Source: Bdellovibrio sp.
GTDB taxonomy: Bacteria > Bdellovibrionota > Bdellovibrionia > Bdellovibrionales > Bdellovibrionaceae
Reading direction: 5' to 3'
DNA: 39,846 nucleotides
NCBI GenBank assembly: GCA_025359945.1
Contig: JANYDD010000042.1
Span: forward strand, 1-39,846
Under the pieces are notes generated by a model. That model did no database searches. It was not told where the DNA came from and saw only the letters and a list, made by a program, of their open reading frames with translations. Shown here one piece after another: positions 32,566 to 39,846 of the stretch; positions within the stretch are counted from its first letter, which is position 1; each line of letters begins with the position of its first letter. The translations under genes were made by a program, and so were the position numbers.

Positions 32566-34158
32566 CTATTTAGGAGTGACCCAGTTTTGCGCTTTAATCG
32601 CTTCAACATCTTGATCCAAAATGGCTTGGGCATTTGGATTATGGGCGTCAATCGCCAGAGCTATAATTCCAGGACTGGTTAATAGATCCTCGGTTTTTTT
32701 CACGCGGCTGCCGTCAGCTCTTAAATAATGGTGGTCGTACGTAGAAATCAACTTCAGCTGAAGCAGCTGTTCAAGCGGTGACGAAGAAAAAATTCCTGCG
32801 GATCGACTGATCAGATGAACCACCCGAACTAAACGTCGAACCGCGTATGTCTGGGGAAGGTTTTTAAATTTGTCGAAATCCAGGTAAGCCAAAACCCCAG
32901 CTTCAGCTTGGCTTAGACCCGTGCCTGAAAAAACTGATCTGGCTTTATGGGACCCGGCCATCCGAGCACCAAAATCAATCACATCCAGCTTTCCATCGGC
33001 ATGTTTAAACATCTCGACATGTGCAAAGCCGGTCTGCAAATCTAGCGCATCCGCAGCATGAACCGCGGCATCAAACAAAGCGCGATGCTGGGTTTCATCA
33101 TATGGGACAAGAATATCAACATCGTAAACTTTTTTTCCATCAGGCAAAACTTGCTTAAGGTAAATCCAAATGTCGGTGCAAATCGTAACTTTTTTTCCGG
33201 TGGCGGGATCCACTGAGCGCACCAAATTCACGACGTACTCTGGCAAATGCAAATACTTTTGAATCAAAACTTTGCTGTTGGAGTTCGAAAACAAATCTCG
33301 GCTTTTTAAAAACCGACGGAAGATCTGCTCGGCTTCCTGGATTGTCCATGCGAACTCTACGCCGTGACCTGCAGCCCCACTCAGCATTTTTAGCGTTAAT
33401 AACGGAGTTTGAATAAGGTCCCCAGTGCGGTTCATCATTTGGTTATCTAAAATCCAGTTTTTTGCAGCTTCCCAAGTATCGAAGGCTTCTTCAGGAAAGT
33501 GTCGTAAGCCGTGGGCTTTAAGAATTTTTCCCATCTCGGACTTGTCACGCCAGCCCACCGAGTAACCAGAATAAGCAATGGCTGGAAAGTAATTTTGAAA
33601 CGCTTTTTGAAATTGGCTACCTAACAAGACCGACGGTTCAAAAGGGGCGACTACCGCAGCCACTCGATTCACTTTAGAAATCAAATAAGTTAAGGCCTGG
33701 ATTTCGTCAGCAGTTTTTTTCCCGTAGAAGTACAGATGTTCATCAATACCGGCCAAAGGGATTGGCCCTAAAAGTTTATCAAACGAAAGCTCAGTGTGAA
33801 TGGCTATTGTTTTGTATCCCAACTTTAAAAACATCGCAGGCAGCATATCGCCCGATGAACGAGGATCAATAATCACAACCGTTCCAGAATTTTTAGCATC
33901 AGAAGTTTTGGCCTTAAGTTCTCTTTTTAAAACTTTTGCATCTAGCTTAAAACTTTCTGGTAGCTGGGTTGGGAACCAATAGTAGGGATTCGTTTTGCTA
34001 AACCTTTTAGGTCCGGCGATGTCCTTTGGGCTAAATTTATTTTTTGTTTGGCCCGGGTCATTGCATCGACCTGCCTGCAAATCCAAAGTCAAAAATAAAC
34101 AACTGGTGCAAACTAGGGCAGCAGCACGCAAAAACAAATGTGTTCGCAGAAATTTCAA
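32566..34158 (-). CDS. Exported ATP-grasp ligase-like protein (copy A)
   Basis: From TTG 34158, chosen because a G7 ribosome binding site precedes it, the protein has 530 residues. The start is a signal-like LFLRAAALVCTSCLFLTLDLQA. A pre-ATP-grasp domain follows with IIDPRSSGDMLPAMFLKLGY (residues about 95-115). The ATP-grasp fold has TLKMLSGAAGHGVEF (Lys257), LPEYVVN (Glu307), GFAHVEM (His380, Glu382) and VIDFGARMAG (Asp395, Arg399). This order is that of amino-acid ligase-type ATP-grasp enzymes, which join a carboxylate to an amine. One metal-site residue is Asp where Glu is usual. ATP is not normally present outside the cytosol, so either the signal acts as an anchor or the enzyme works in another compartment. 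Confidence 0.75.
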   Translation of the reverse strand: MKFLRTHLFLRAAALVCTSCLFLTLDLQAGRCNDPGQTKNKFSPKDIAGPKRFSKTNPYYWFPTQLPESFKLDAKVLKRELKAKTSDAKNSGTVVIIDPRSSGDMLPAMFLKLGYKTIAIHTELSFDKLLGPIPLAGIDEHLYFYGKKTADEIQALTYLISKVNRVAAVVAPFEPSVLLGSQFQKAFQNYFPAIAYSGYSVGWRDKSEMGKILKAHGLRHFPEEAFDTWEAAKNWILDNQMMNRTGDLIQTPLLTLKMLSGAAGHGVEFAWTIQEAEQIFRRFLKSRDLFSNSNSKVLIQKYLHLPEYVVNLVRSVDPATGKKVTICTDIWIYLKQVLPDGKKVYDVDILVPYDETQHRALFDAAVHAADALDLQTGFAHVEMFKHADGKLDVIDFGARMAGSHKARSVFSGTGLSQAEAGVLAYLDFDKFKNLPQTYAVRRLVRVVHLISRSAGIFSSSPLEQLLQLKLISTYDHHYLRADGSRVKKTEDLLTSPGIIALAIDAHNPNAQAILDQDVEAIKAQNWVTPK

Positions 34159-34391
34159 TATCCCCCCCAAAAAATGATCCTAGATCAATCAGAACAACCC
34201 CGAACAGTTCCAAAAGGAAACCAGGATTAAACAACAAATTTTTGAAAGACAACTAAACTTCGTGAATGGACTTGGCTTTGACACTTCGACGCATTTTTCC
34301 TGCGAAAAAACCCCGATATTTTTGCTGAAAAATTCATCAAAGAAATAATATTGTTTGATGCAAGCCAGATTGGCACGCGCAAAAAAGCAAA
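34159..34391. other. Intergenic region upstream of ATP-grasp gene A
   Basis: I see no supported gene. Several short frames here are shadows or AT-rich. The promoter of the minus-strand ATP-grasp gene should lie here. No strong -35/-10 pair was found by eye. Confidence 0.5.
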
Positions 34392-34411
34392 CGGCCGAAA
34401 AAAATCGGCCG
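34392..34411 (-). terminator. Terminator after the minus-strand membrane-protein cluster
   Basis: CGGCCGA (34392-34398) pairs perfectly with TCGGCCG (34405-34411). On the minus strand it is followed by TTTGCTTTTTT, shortly after the stop at 34430. Confidence 0.75.
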
Positions 34412-34429
34412 CATTTTTAAACAAATATT

Positions 34430-35323
34430 TTACCGAAGAGTTCTAGATCTTCGGCAAGAACTTAAAATCCTTTTTCCAAGCGATTCTCGGCCAGTGGCAA
34501 CACCGCCAGCAGCTTGTAAATCTGGATGCGACCTTTCCCAATCCTCGCGCAGCTTCTGAAGAATTCGATGCGTGCTTTGAAAAGACCACCCGACAAGGGA
34601 TTGCCCTTTTTCCAGGGCTTTGTAGACGGCCCCTAACGAGACCAACATCAGCGCGGAAACACCCAGCATCTCGAATCCAGTTACAAAAGGCGATTCTGCA
34701 AACGCTTTTGGCAAGTCAATTTGGTAACCTAATATGTCGATCTTCAGGCGTCCAAACGCGATCAACGACGTAAACGAGCCTATAAAGTTAGTCCCAATGA
34801 TTGCGGCCTGGGTGGTCGTGATATCAACCAATGCGTTGGGCTTAGTTGGAAAGGGCGAATTGGACTTGGCCTGCATCCACCCATAGGCTTCTTTGGCAGT
34901 CGCCACTAAAGGCTCTGGCGTGAATTCATCCGCTATCTGACGAAGCTTCTCGAAATTTTCGCCTGGGGGTGAATCGACGATCTGTCTTGCCGCCGAAATT
35001 CGTTCTGCCAGATCTTGTGGAACAAGATGATTATTCTGGAAATATAAATTTAATAGATTCTGAAAGCTTCGAAGAATTTCCACTTCATTTCCAGATTCAA
35101 CCGCCAATTCTAACCTCGCCCGAATATCGAAAAGATGCCGGCGATTTTTTTGGTAGAAAACATCATAAGCGGCAAAGCTATTAAAAGCTTGCTCCCAAAA
35201 ACTTGAAAACAGGGCCCTGATCCGGTGCAACCCCTTACCAGAGGGATCCGCCGCAATAGCGTTAGTCTCTAACATGCGTTCGCGAAGCACAGGACTGATA
35301 CTTTTGTCGGCATGTGCGTACAT
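34430..35323 (-). CDS. Membrane-cluster protein 3 (may be the frameshifted continuation of protein 2)
   Basis: From ATG 35323 the protein has about 297 residues. The N-terminal two thirds are helical and charged. Two hydrophobic segments follow (about AAIIGTNFIGSFTSLIAFG and EMLGVSALMLVSLGAVYKAL), and the tail is basic. Coding-like sequence in this frame already begins around 35345 (STSFEKIIEMYAHADK), just where protein 2 stops in another frame, which suggests one protein split by a single-base shift near GGGG at about 35353-35356. The frame is open to ATG 35500, but that part is the shadow of protein 2. No family recognised. Confidence 0.5.
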   Translation of the reverse strand: MYAHADKSISPVLRERMLETNAIAADPSGKGLHRIRALFSSFWEQAFNSFAAYDVFYQKNRRHLFDIRARLELAVESGNEVEILRSFQNLLNLYFQNNHLVPQDLAERISAARQIVDSPPGENFEKLRQIADEFTPEPLVATAKEAYGWMQAKSNSPFPTKPNALVDITTTQAAIIGTNFIGSFTSLIAFGRLKIDILGYQIDLPKAFAESPFVTGFEMLGVSALMLVSLGAVYKALEKGQSLVGWSFQSTHRILQKLREDWERSHPDLQAAGGVATGRESLGKRILSSCRRSRTLR

Positions 35324-35342
35324 TTCTATGATCTTTTCAAAA

Positions 35343-36068
35343 CTAGTTGAAATCCCCGATTGGATCAGCAAAATAATTATGCGAATTTGATGGATCCGCT
35401 TTGGGGCCATACAGCGCTGACTGCGGTACATATTCCATGACGTCCAAATAATACTGACTAACAGTAATCCTAACATTGCTGGCGTCAGGCGAAGTCTCAT
35501 TTAAAATTCGATTGTTTTCTAAACCAAGATTTCCGACCGTACTGCAAAATCGGTGCCTAACTAAACTGGCCGTGTATCTAAATCGGTCAAAAAAACGTGC
35601 GATTGCTGGGCTATCGTTTCTAATTTTCTGAAGGGACTGATATTTGCTTTGAGCTATTTCAACGGCTTCTTTTAAAAACTGCGGATCAATTTCACTGAAT
35701 CTCGCACCCAGCTTACCGGAAGCCAGCGCGCCTAAGGCCAAATTAGCTTCGTGCGTTGTGCGGGTCACATCTTCGAAAAAATGAGGGTCTTGGTGAGCTA
35801 CTTCGATGGTTTTTTTATCCAAGTCCCCTTTTTCAATCAAAGCTAACATTAGGCCCAGGTCGATCGCATCATTTCCATCTTGTTGGGAAACGACGAGCAA
35901 AGAAATCATCAAAGCAAGGCTCTCGACCTTTTTTTTCTCGACATATTTTTCTTGAAGTACTTGTCGATTGGCTTCAATTTTCGCAGAACTAGTCACCAAC
36001 GGCCAGTTAAGGGCTTTGCCCCAATAGGGTCTAAGACCCCGCTGAGCTGCGTAAATCATATTGGTCAT
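35343..36068 (-). CDS. Membrane-cluster protein 2, unknown
   Basis: ATG 36068 overlaps the stop of protein 1 in an ATGA arrangement and opens MTNMIYAAQRGLRPYWGKAL. The protein has about 241 residues, mostly helical, with one weak hydrophobic segment (ESLALMISLLVVSQQDG). It ends YFADPIGDFN-stop. It has no recognised domain. It may be a separate protein in an operon with protein 1, or the middle of a larger protein broken by frameshifts at both ends. Confidence 0.5.
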   Translation of the reverse strand: MTNMIYAAQRGLRPYWGKALNWPLVTSSAKIEANRQVLQEKYVEKKKVESLALMISLLVVSQQDGNDAIDLGLMLALIEKGDLDKKTIEVAHQDPHFFEDVTRTTHEANLALGALASGKLGARFSEIDPQFLKEAVEIAQSKYQSLQKIRNDSPAIARFFDRFRYTASLVRHRFCSTVGNLGLENNRILNETSPDASNVRITVSQYYLDVMEYVPQSALYGPKADPSNSHNYFADPIGDFN

Positions 36069-37162
36069 TCGGAACACATTCGCCAAATGAAACCAAAAGG
36101 TTTCATTCCAGAATACACGAATCCTCTTGCTGCTTCAAAAGTTCCGAAAGCTGCTTTGTGCACGAAGCCGCCTAACACCAGAAGTAAATTTGGGATCAAC
36201 ATGAGTGTGCTTACCGAAATCGCCATCGCCCCATAAGCATACGCTGGGTCATTGAACACGTCTGATTTTATGACTGCATAGGCTTTGTTGAACAAATGAA
36301 CGGCCCATTGCGGACCAATACCGTGGCCCAAAGTCGAATAAACGGCAAATCCTAAAAGCCCCGCAGTGACCAATCCCAAATAACGAAATTTATTTCCTTG
36401 AAAGTGATAGGGCAATCTTTCAATCATTGGTTCAAATTTAGGTGAATGAATTCCATTTTGGAACGAGGTTAAATTTCCTTGCGCCAAACCTTCGCTTATA
36501 GTTTGGCCGAAGGCACGATCGGCGCCATGGATCTGCAAGCTTTTTTGAACTCGGGGGGGGGCTTTCGCTTTTTCACTTAAGTTTTGATAGGCCTCGGGGC
36601 GCTGATCCCCCAGGATCCGGGCCATCTGTGCATTCATTTTTGCTCTGGCGTCAGGGGCCAAATTTCCCGATGCCCTTGCAACCATCGCTGGCAACACCGG
36701 TGGTGACAGGGTTCGCAGGGCCGCTGCCGACAATGGATCAACGTTGTTACTTTGGTTTTCCAAAAACTGCTGATACTCGGGACTTGTCTTGAAAAGTTCG
36801 TTCGAGGCCTGCAAATTTTGAAAAGTTTTAGCACTTGGTAGAATCAAACTTCCCAAGCGTCCCAAAGCTCCCTGCACCACATGCAGGTGGGTTCTGATCA
36901 CGTCGCGATCAAAGATTCCTGCGATTGATACTCCACTTTGATCGCGCACCATCACCGTCAAATGGCCAAAGCGAAAGACACCGCGAGCGCCTTCTTCCAA
37001 AGGAAATTTGGCTTGCGGGTGCAAGGGGTACGACAATCCATCGTTAAAAAAGGCGGCGCTTTCAACTCGAGTGCTGGCCGGAAGCGCTGGAATGGACCCC
37101 ACATCGATCACCGGCAGAACAGATGAAAAGCATTCGAATTTAGCAGTGATCGCATCCATCAT
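36065..37162 (-). CDS. Membrane-cluster protein 1, unknown
   Basis: ATG 37162 or 37159 opens MMDAITAKFECFSSVLPVID. The protein has about 365 residues. The first 240 are soluble with no signal, including a possible sensory-like FRFGHLTVMVRDQSGVSIAG and Pro/Ala-rich linkers. Two membrane helices lie near the C-terminus (YLGLVTAGLLGFAVYSTLG and AMAISVSTLMLIPNLLLVLG). No ribosome binding site is evident; it follows the start-less ORF at 37169 by a few bases. The ATGA overlap with protein 2 suggests coupling. No family recognised. Confidence 0.55.
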   Translation of the reverse strand: MMDAITAKFECFSSVLPVIDVGSIPALPASTRVESAAFFNDGLSYPLHPQAKFPLEEGARGVFRFGHLTVMVRDQSGVSIAGIFDRDVIRTHLHVVQGALGRLGSLILPSAKTFQNLQASNELFKTSPEYQQFLENQSNNVDPLSAAALRTLSPPVLPAMVARASGNLAPDARAKMNAQMARILGDQRPEAYQNLSEKAKAPPRVQKSLQIHGADRAFGQTISEGLAQGNLTSFQNGIHSPKFEPMIERLPYHFQGNKFRYLGLVTAGLLGFAVYSTLGHGIGPQWAVHLFNKAYAVIKSDVFNDPAYAYGAMAISVSTLMLIPNLLLVLGGFVHKAAFGTFEAARGFVYSGMKPFGFIWRMCSE

Positions 37163-37168
37163 CAAAAT

Positions 37169-37417
37169 TCAGCCGTCTTTGGTAATTACCGATATCAATT
37201 CCTGATCGCCGGCACTGACCGCGCCGTTGATGTTTCCGATAATATGTTCGGCTCGCATTCTTTTTTTAAGTCGACTAGGGCCCAAACCCGCCGTCAGATT
37301 GTCTTTCCATTTTTGGAGGTTGGTGTAATCGCCTTCCGCGTATTCGTAGACCAGGCGCAGGGTCTGATCATCTGGGTTTAAATGAATCTTAAATATCGCG
37401 GTAAAAATTATTTCGTT
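37169..37417 (-). pseudogene. Start-less, coding-like ORF upstream of protein 1
   Basis: This 82-codon open frame has no ATG, GTG or TTG before residue 56, yet reads like protein: NPDDQTLRLVYEYAEGDYTN, then LQKWKDNLTAGLGPSRLKKR and HIIGNINGAVSAGDQELISV. It ends at TGA 37169, six bases before the next start. It may be the truncated remnant of a gene, or it may use a rare start: ATT within TAATT at about 37405 is the same layout as inferred for TolC. No family recognised. Confidence 0.4.
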
Positions 37418-37895
37418 TCAATGGAACTTTTGGAGGTTGGTCTTTTAATAAATTGAATCGCGAACACCTGCGCTAAAATGTAGTAATTAATTTTTTTGAA
37501 ATTCGCTTTTCGCAAATCACTTCTGCGAAAACCATGAAGCGTTAACTAGGACAAAACATTTAAAAACCGCATCAAATAGCTTCGTAAAGAATTCACCCAG
37601 ACAACTCACTTTCATGGTGGAACAAGTTCAAGGTCGAACAGGCTGTGAAAAGGCGAAGTCGAACACTATTCTTAAAAGTGCTTTTTGAGCAATGAAAAAG
37701 CGCAAAGAGAAAAAAATAAAATGCTCCATCGTGACCCGGACAAAAATCAATGACGAAAAAAGTGGAGCAAAAAAATCTAAGTTTTGACCCAACTACTGAT
37801 GAATTTTTAAGTCCTCCTTAGTGTTTTTTTCTTGTGCGAAAAATCATTCTTCGCTACATCCAATGCTTCTCAAACATCGGCAACCGGGGGCTCCT
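37418..37895. other. 478-bp intergenic region with several inverted repeats
   Basis: There is no confident gene. Structures seen are TTTTCGCA (37507-37514) with TGCGAAAA (37524-37531), GCTTTTT (37680-37686) with AAAAAGC (37695-37701), and TGCTCCA (37724-37730) with TGGAGCA (37763-37769). Short plus-strand frames of 24 and 31 codons (the latter Lys-rich from ATG 37692) lack support. A coding-like minus frame of about 45 codons ending near 37410 has no start. The region must carry promoters for both flanking transcription units. Confidence 0.5.
37712..37769 (-). terminator. Possible minus-strand terminator with no gene upstream
   Basis: On the minus strand TGCTCCA and TGGAGCA pair (with extra TCGT/ACGA pairing inside) and are followed by TTTTATTTTTTT. 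The loop is long, so efficiency is uncertain. If real, it ends a transcript starting between 37770 and about 38000. Confidence 0.3.
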
Positions 37896-38030
37896 ATGAA
37901 AAAACCAGTGATCGCAAGACAGACTCCCTCGCAAATTGAACTTTTTCCTCGAATCGAAATCGCCGGCCGCCATCACCATCATCACTGCCGTCACCAACTG
38001 AAAGGCCGTTTTTTCATGGCGACGAGATAA
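37896..38030 (+). CDS. 44-residue His-rich ORF, possible leader peptide
   Basis: ATG 37896 is preceded by GGGGG and encodes MKKPVIARQTPSQIELFPRI followed by a run of five His codons and Cys-Arg-His (about residues 26-33), then a basic end. It stops 8 bp before ATP-grasp gene B. Runs of one amino acid just before a gene are typical of transcription attenuation leaders such as hisL. Here CGGCC (37964-37968) could pair with GGCCG (38004-38008), which is followed by TTTTTT. Five base pairs and a 35-base loop make a weak terminator, so a metal-binding micro-protein is an equal alternative. Confidence 0.45.
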   Translation: MKKPVIARQTPSQIELFPRIEIAGRHHHHHCRHQLKGRFFMATR

Positions 38031-38038
38031 GACATCCC

Positions 38039-39709
38039 ATGAAATTTTATACCAGCAATTTAGAAAATATTTCGAAGTCGGACGTCTATTTACAACTCAG
38101 AGCTGGGCTCTGGTCGCTGGCCTTAACGGTGATCAGTGCAACTTTCTCTTCGCAAAATCCTGCACTGGCCAATTCTTGCAAAGAATCCAAGAGTAATCCA
38201 GAGTCCCGCCCTACTTTTGAAGTACCCAATGCCGTCAGGCCGTGGCCCCTTTGGAGCGCTTCCAGCGGCGCCATCGCCAAAGGCCGAAAAGTGGTTGTAA
38301 TTGTTGGGCCCTATTCGTCAGGTTCTCTCTTGGGAAAGGTCGCTAAAAGCGGCTGGGTTCATGATGGCCCTGAAGATTTTGTGGTCGCCGTTGAAGACAA
38401 AGAAAACGTATTACCTGCAGCAGCAAGGCCGACGGAAGGTTTTGATCTTGAAATTCCCTGGACCGCCCATCGGGGAGACCACCTTCAGCTGATTGGAGTA
38501 GTAAAAAGTCTGGGCGGCGAAGTTGTCTTAGTTCAACCCGGCTATGAATATGCCACCCGACTGGCCTTTGAGACTCTGCAAAAGGGATTTCCGCATTTAA
38601 TGCCGTTAGCGGATGGTTGGGAACCTTTCCAAAGCAAAAAAGTATTGGGCGAAAAGACCCGCACGTTAAGCCGCCAAGTACAGCGAGTTTTTAGTAGTCT
38701 TGAACGCCTGCAGGACTGGCTGATCCAATTTAGCAACGGTTTTAGCAATGGTGGCGATAAACTTCCCTACCCTTTGATGTTCAAGGCCGTTCAAGGCGCA
38801 GCTAGTGTTGGAAATCAACGGGTGGATACCGTGAAACAAGGGATTGCGGCCTTTAACAGTTTGATCGGATTGCCCCTAACCAAGGGAATTAAAAATGATG
38901 AGGTTCACGTTTCAAAGTTTATCGAGGGCCCTGAAGTCGCGGTGAACATCGCCCGATTTACGGATCCTAAATCAGGAAAGACTTATCACAAGGTTAGCTC
39001 AGCGATTTTAATTTTAAAGGATTTTATTAATGGGCATCCCGTTTACAAGCGCGAGATTCTGCTGAACTTTAAAGATCCAAATTTGCAACGGAATATGCGC
39101 AAGGTCCTGGGAAGCCAAGCACCCTTGATTGACCGCGATAAAATCTTTGGCTACGTCAAAAAGTGGTCTGATGCTGTTGGATTCAAAAATGGACCCGGCC
39201 ATAGCGAAGTGATGATCGATCCCAATTTGAGTGGAGGGTTAGAAGGACCCTTTATTGAAGGCATAGATTTCGCCCTTCGCCTGATGGGCGGACGACGTGT
39301 GGCTTGGAGCCGCCGGGCCTCATATTTGTTCAAGGGCAATCAATTGGGCGATGCAGAATACGGGTACGCAGCGCTAAGAAATCCTGAAAGGTTTAAGCAG
39401 TTGCCCGACTACAACGAACCTTGGGGAATCGCTGGAGTGGTTTTTCTTAGAACGGCCACAGGTGGAAAAATTTCTGCTCAGGCTTTTGAACAGTTAAAAG
39501 CCCTAGTTAAGTCTGGAAAAATAAAATCGACTTTAAATGTGGGCGTCTGGCCTGTGGGCGCGACTGTCCCCATCACAAGTAATTTAGGTAATATCCCAGG
39601 GTTTATCGAATTCGTTTTGGATCCGTCTAGGGTTGAACCTTCCGAAGACGCCTTCGATAGGCTCATTCAAGAAATGGATCTAGTCGATGCCCTCAATTGG
39701 GTTAACTAG
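38039..39709 (+). CDS. Exported ATP-grasp ligase-like protein (copy B)
   Basis: The 556-residue protein has a long N-terminal region, then a signal-like core ending SSQNPALA about residue 45. A pre-ATP-grasp domain follows (VVVIVGPYSSGSLLGKVAKS, about 85-105). The ATP-grasp part has MFKAVQGAASVGN (Lys249), EGPEVAVN (Glu299), GPGHSEVMID (His388, Glu390) and FIEGIDFALRLMGG (Asp about 410). The motif order and the P-x-S-S-G and H-x-E-x-M/V signatures match copy A, so they are distant paralogs. Overall identity is low. The expected product is a peptide- or amide-bond-forming ligase. It starts 8 bp after the His-rich ORF and ends with its own terminator. As for copy A, the predicted export is odd for an ATP-dependent enzyme. 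Confidence 0.72.
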   Translation: MKFYTSNLENISKSDVYLQLRAGLWSLALTVISATFSSQNPALANSCKESKSNPESRPTFEVPNAVRPWPLWSASSGAIAKGRKVVVIVGPYSSGSLLGKVAKSGWVHDGPEDFVVAVEDKENVLPAAARPTEGFDLEIPWTAHRGDHLQLIGVVKSLGGEVVLVQPGYEYATRLAFETLQKGFPHLMPLADGWEPFQSKKVLGEKTRTLSRQVQRVFSSLERLQDWLIQFSNGFSNGGDKLPYPLMFKAVQGAASVGNQRVDTVKQGIAAFNSLIGLPLTKGIKNDEVHVSKFIEGPEVAVNIARFTDPKSGKTYHKVSSAILILKDFINGHPVYKREILLNFKDPNLQRNMRKVLGSQAPLIDRDKIFGYVKKWSDAVGFKNGPGHSEVMIDPNLSGGLEGPFIEGIDFALRLMGGRRVAWSRRASYLFKGNQLGDAEYGYAALRNPERFKQLPDYNEPWGIAGVVFLRTATGGKISAQAFEQLKALVKSGKIKSTLNVGVWPVGATVPITSNLGNIPGFIEFVLDPSRVEPSEDAFDRLIQEMDLVDALNWVN

Positions 39710-39772
39710 TCGGCCCGGAAAAAGTCAAAAATCGTTGATTCCAGCAGAAAGCATTTTGATTTGTTATGTTTG

Positions 39773-39819
39773 AAACGACCGGGATGAAGCGGTGAGACTT
39801 CAAAATCCGGTCGTTTTTT
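39773..39819 (+). terminator. Terminator after ATP-grasp gene B
   Basis: AACGACCGG (39774-39782) pairs with CCGGTCGTT (about 39807-39815), with a second GAAG/CTTC pairing inside, followed by TTTTTT. It lies 64 bp after the stop codon. Confidence 0.85.
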
Positions 39820-39846
39820 GTTTGAATTTTTAAATGAAAAACAAAA

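Noticed and set aside
35324-35500. N-terminal extension of cluster protein 3 from ATG 35500
   Set aside because: This stretch is coding for protein 2 in another frame; the alternative frame gives a Met/Arg/Trp-rich sequence typical of a shadow.
37410-37550. Minus-strand 45-codon frame ending IETK-stop before the start-less ORF
   Set aside because: No start codon of the usual kind near its beginning, and a Lys/Ile-rich composition expected by chance in A/T-rich DNA.

Overview
The window looks like chromosome from a Bdellovibrionota-type bacterium (Bdellovibrio or Pseudobdellovibrio relatives). This is inferred from protein style: many exported or lipoprotein genes of unknown function, an S41/EI24 pair, DUF4360 proteins, a 7TM-HD/YbeY pair and unusual exported enzymes. 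No rRNA or taxonomic marker proves it. Coding density is high. Stop/start overlaps (ATGA, TAATG) are common.

Layout. 1-560: right end of an ISAs1-family insertion sequence, with a 106-bp miniature element inserted at the end of its transposase gene, followed by the tail of an interrupted gene. 634-3453: an ACT-domain protein, a frameshifted S41 peptidase and an EI24-type membrane protein. 3664-5737: an exported HExxH protein with a membrane-anchored partner, then a convergent SGNH hydrolase. 5770-5846: tRNA with CAT anticodon. 6046-8350: exported protein, BamC-like lipoprotein and a frameshifted small membrane protein. 8347-10105 (minus): HEAT-repeat protein and an Ala/Pro-rich anchored coiled-coil protein. 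10214-11563: dihydroorotase. 11767-12501 (minus): a DUF4360 gene broken by the second, inverted copy of the miniature element. 12900-14450 (minus): secreted subtilase.

14599-20776: housekeeping block with UppP, MscS, BioY, a MazG-like protein, a PgpH-type 7TM-HD phosphodiesterase and YbeY. 20704-25461 (minus): lipoprotein, TolC, membrane fusion protein and MacB, a complete tripartite export operon whose TolC gene appears to start at ATT. 25525-28103 (minus): lipoprotein plus exported gluzincin-like protein. 28153-30330 (minus): SAM methyltransferase and an unknown protein. 30730-32549: DedA and an RluA-type pseudouridine synthase, divergent.

32566-39819 is the most unusual part. Two distantly related ATP-grasp proteins, both with predicted export signals, face each other across a minus-strand membrane-protein cluster that overlaps or is frameshifted. 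The second is preceded by a 44-residue ORF with five consecutive His codons. An exported ATP-dependent ligase is hard to reconcile with a periplasm lacking ATP, so this is the best candidate here for an undescribed system.

The clearest mobile DNA is the 106-bp miniature element. Its two copies differ at one base, lie in opposite orientation, and each has an 8-bp target duplication. Removing one copy in silico restores the DUF4360 reading frame exactly.
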